This document shows, in pieces, positions 14,201-14,348 of a stretch of 14,348 nucleotides of DNA (position 1 is the first letter of the stretch; every line of letters starts with the position of its first letter). The notes beneath the pieces were generated by a model. The model did no database searches. It was not told where the DNA came from and saw nothing but the letters and a program-made list of their open reading frames with translations. Source of the DNA: JBGPBY01 sp041481485 (lineage in GTDB: Bacteria; Acidobacteriota; Terriglobia; 20CM-2-55-15); the NCBI GenBank assembly GCA_041481485.1, contig JBGPBY010000143.1, forward strand, positions 1 through 14,348. Reading direction: 5' to 3'. A program made the translations under genes and the position numbers.

Positions 14201-14348
14201 AAAGTCGCCTTGCGATCGATGGTCACGCTCGCCATCACCTGATTCGGATTACTCGGCGACAGCTTCAACGGAATGGTCTTGCCGTCGGCAAACACGATTC
14301 GTCCGCTCGTCAGGGGCTTATTGCCGGTCGCGACAACCTCGACCGTCG
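11266..14348 (-). CDS. DUF4175-like Gln/Gly-rich low-complexity protein (N-terminus outside window)
   Basis: The frame is open to the right edge, so the visible 1026 residues lack the N-terminus, where DUF4175-type proteins usually carry membrane helices. The visible order is: a beta-rich extracytoplasmic-looking part (about residues 1-185, with YVRAIDDFGINNLDIYYSVN and GDFVSYYAKASD); a 12-glycine tract; helical segments with RQRDILTATFNVNRD and RRLEARELTDDDQVKEI; an 11-glycine tract; long Gln-rich predicted coiled coils; seven GQNGQQ repeats; a GQ/PGQQ region; and a C-terminal helical domain ending ANSGQVQKP. DUF4175 is uncharacterised and often sits near MoxR/DUF58-type genes, which cannot be checked here. 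A GTG at 14295 is in frame but is an unlikely start. The reading frame is intact. Confidence 0.75.
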   Translation of the reverse strand, partial: TVEVVATGNKPLTSGRIVFADGKTIPLKLSPSNPNQVMASVTIDRKATFQVELTDTAGQSFTNLEQYIMEALEDQKPVVKFEKPGRDMPATNVEEVATYVRAIDDFGINNLDIYYSVNGKAEKKIEIFKNGGAAPKDIGGGNTFYLEEYKLKPGDFVSYYAKASDTSNPTNVTTSDIYFIEVRPYGREFTQGQAQRGGGGGGGGGGGGQRGQQDDSAQALVKRQRDILTATFNVNRDKDKYAPKEYSDNLHAIGDNQGKLATDVANVVRRLEARELTDDDQVKEITDLFSKSIESMKPAQEQLMKDKPVDAQGFESTAYQLLNQAAALYTKIQVQQGGGGGGGGGGGQQARSAQDLADLFALELDQSKNQYETVQRGTAQGGQQDQQQQQEVDELAKKLADLAKRQEAAARQRAQAGNGSGSASDRATDQDIERQAQDLLRQLQKLTRDTQDPKLAEAANQVQQALNQMQQARSGGTPQQQQQARNQVQQALNNASRAAGQSGQAGQGGQQNGSPAGNVPQLAQTAQSLQSQQQKAADDIKQLARNNATNPQSPQNQQAARDINQREQALSEKVDQLANNLQTAARNTQDPKAASAARAAANSLQNNRTGLKMDVSGQYTEDATKPNPTAQLPWAVQRSQEAADELGEVAKQLNQGAAAANNQPERTLTAAANAVADAQRQANAIARRNLENQLGQNGQQGQNGQQGQNGQQGQNGQQGQNGQQGQNGQQGQNGQQAGQQPGQGQGQQPGQGRQGQGQGQGQQPGQQAGQQPGQGQGQQQGQGQGQGQGQQPGQQAGQQPGQGQGQGQQQGQGRQGQGQGQGQGQGQGQGQGQQPGQQAGQQPGQGQGQGQGQQQGQGQGQGQGQQQAQNGQGGGRNGQQQPNGGQGGGNGGRYQNGGAYNGGLVAGTYDPRQTSSEFRGIGQDLQNVQRQLPRNNEAIPAIQRAIDAANGLANQTLKGVNIDVAELTKLNDALDSSAIAVSRQLEVIIGKNNARSPQEDAFPEGYVRQGAEYFRSLANSGQVQKP
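11746..12138 (-). repeat. GQ/PGQQ-rich coding repeat region
   Basis: About 131 codons of the DUF4175-like gene encode almost only Gly and Gln, with some Pro, Arg and Ala. Longer blocks built around PGQQAGQQPGQGQGQ followed by a GQ run recur about four times. The DNA uses mainly CAG/CAA and GGN codons, so it is a repeat at the base level too and prone to slippage. Confidence 0.85.
12139..12264 (-). repeat. Seven tandem GQNGQQ-coding 18-base units
   Basis: 126 bases encode exactly seven copies of GQNGQQ. Synonymous differences (GGT/GGC, AAC/AAT) alternate between units over much of the array, giving a 36-base higher-order period. This suggests that the array grew by duplication of a two-unit block. 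Confidence 0.9.
13306..13338 (-). repeat. Eleven-glycine tract
   Basis: Eleven consecutive Gly codons (mixed GGC/GGT/GGA), flanked by QQ on both sides, separate a helical segment from the Gln-rich coiled-coil part of the DUF4175-like protein. It is probably a flexible linker. Confidence 0.85.
13723..13758 (-). repeat. Twelve-glycine tract
   Basis: Twelve consecutive Gly codons (GGC/GGT, one GGA) lie between the beta-rich N-terminal part and the first helical segment of the DUF4175-like protein. It is probably a flexible linker. Confidence 0.85.

Overview
This window looks like a chromosomal stretch of a moderately GC-rich, aerobically respiring bacterium, most likely an Acidobacteriota member or a close relative. 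That is an inference from three things: a complex I operon without nuoEFG between nuoD and nuoH, a huge Gln/Gly-rich DUF4175-like protein, and several short palindromic repeat families in the gaps. No 16S rRNA or other phylogenetic marker is present to settle it.

Almost everything from 9757 down to 1 is read on the minus strand as one long, tightly packed gene train. In transcription order it is: a small single-helix membrane protein; the molybdenum-cofactor genes moeA, moaC and moaB/mog; then complex I genes nuoA, nuoB, a MidA/NDUFAF7-family methyltransferase, nuoC, nuoD, nuoH, nuoI, nuoJ, nuoK and the first 157 codons of nuoL, which runs off the left edge. Most junctions are overlaps or gaps under 25 bases. 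The exceptions are a 102-base palindrome-bearing gap between moaC and moaB, and a gap of about 430 bases between the methyltransferase and nuoC that is mostly a REP/MITE-like inverted-repeat element.

The complex I genes encode parts of the proton-pumping NADH/ferredoxin:quinone oxidoreductase: connecting and membrane subunits A, H, J, K, L and peripheral-arm subunits B, C, D, I. The NADH-oxidising module (E, F, G) is not here; it must lie elsewhere or be missing. The methyltransferase is the best functional lead. Its human relative NDUFAF7 dimethylates an arginine of the NuoD counterpart NDUFS2, and the matching arginine (Arg55, in LHRG) is present in this NuoD two genes downstream.

On the plus strand, glyA (serine hydroxymethyltransferase) starts about 50 bases from the divergent head of the long operon. 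A perfect extended -10 sequence lies exactly six bases before the small membrane protein's ATG, suggesting a leaderless transcript. glyA converges on a large minus-strand gene (11266 to the right edge, start outside the window) for a DUF4175-like low-complexity protein. A large symmetric palindrome separates them and probably terminates transcription from both sides.

No tRNA, rRNA, CRISPR array, intact transposase or phage gene was seen. I found no convincing wholly new system. The most notable points are the methyltransferase/NuoD pairing, the Moco-nuo gene linkage, the inverted-repeat element inside the nuo operon, and the repeat-rich DUF4175-like protein.
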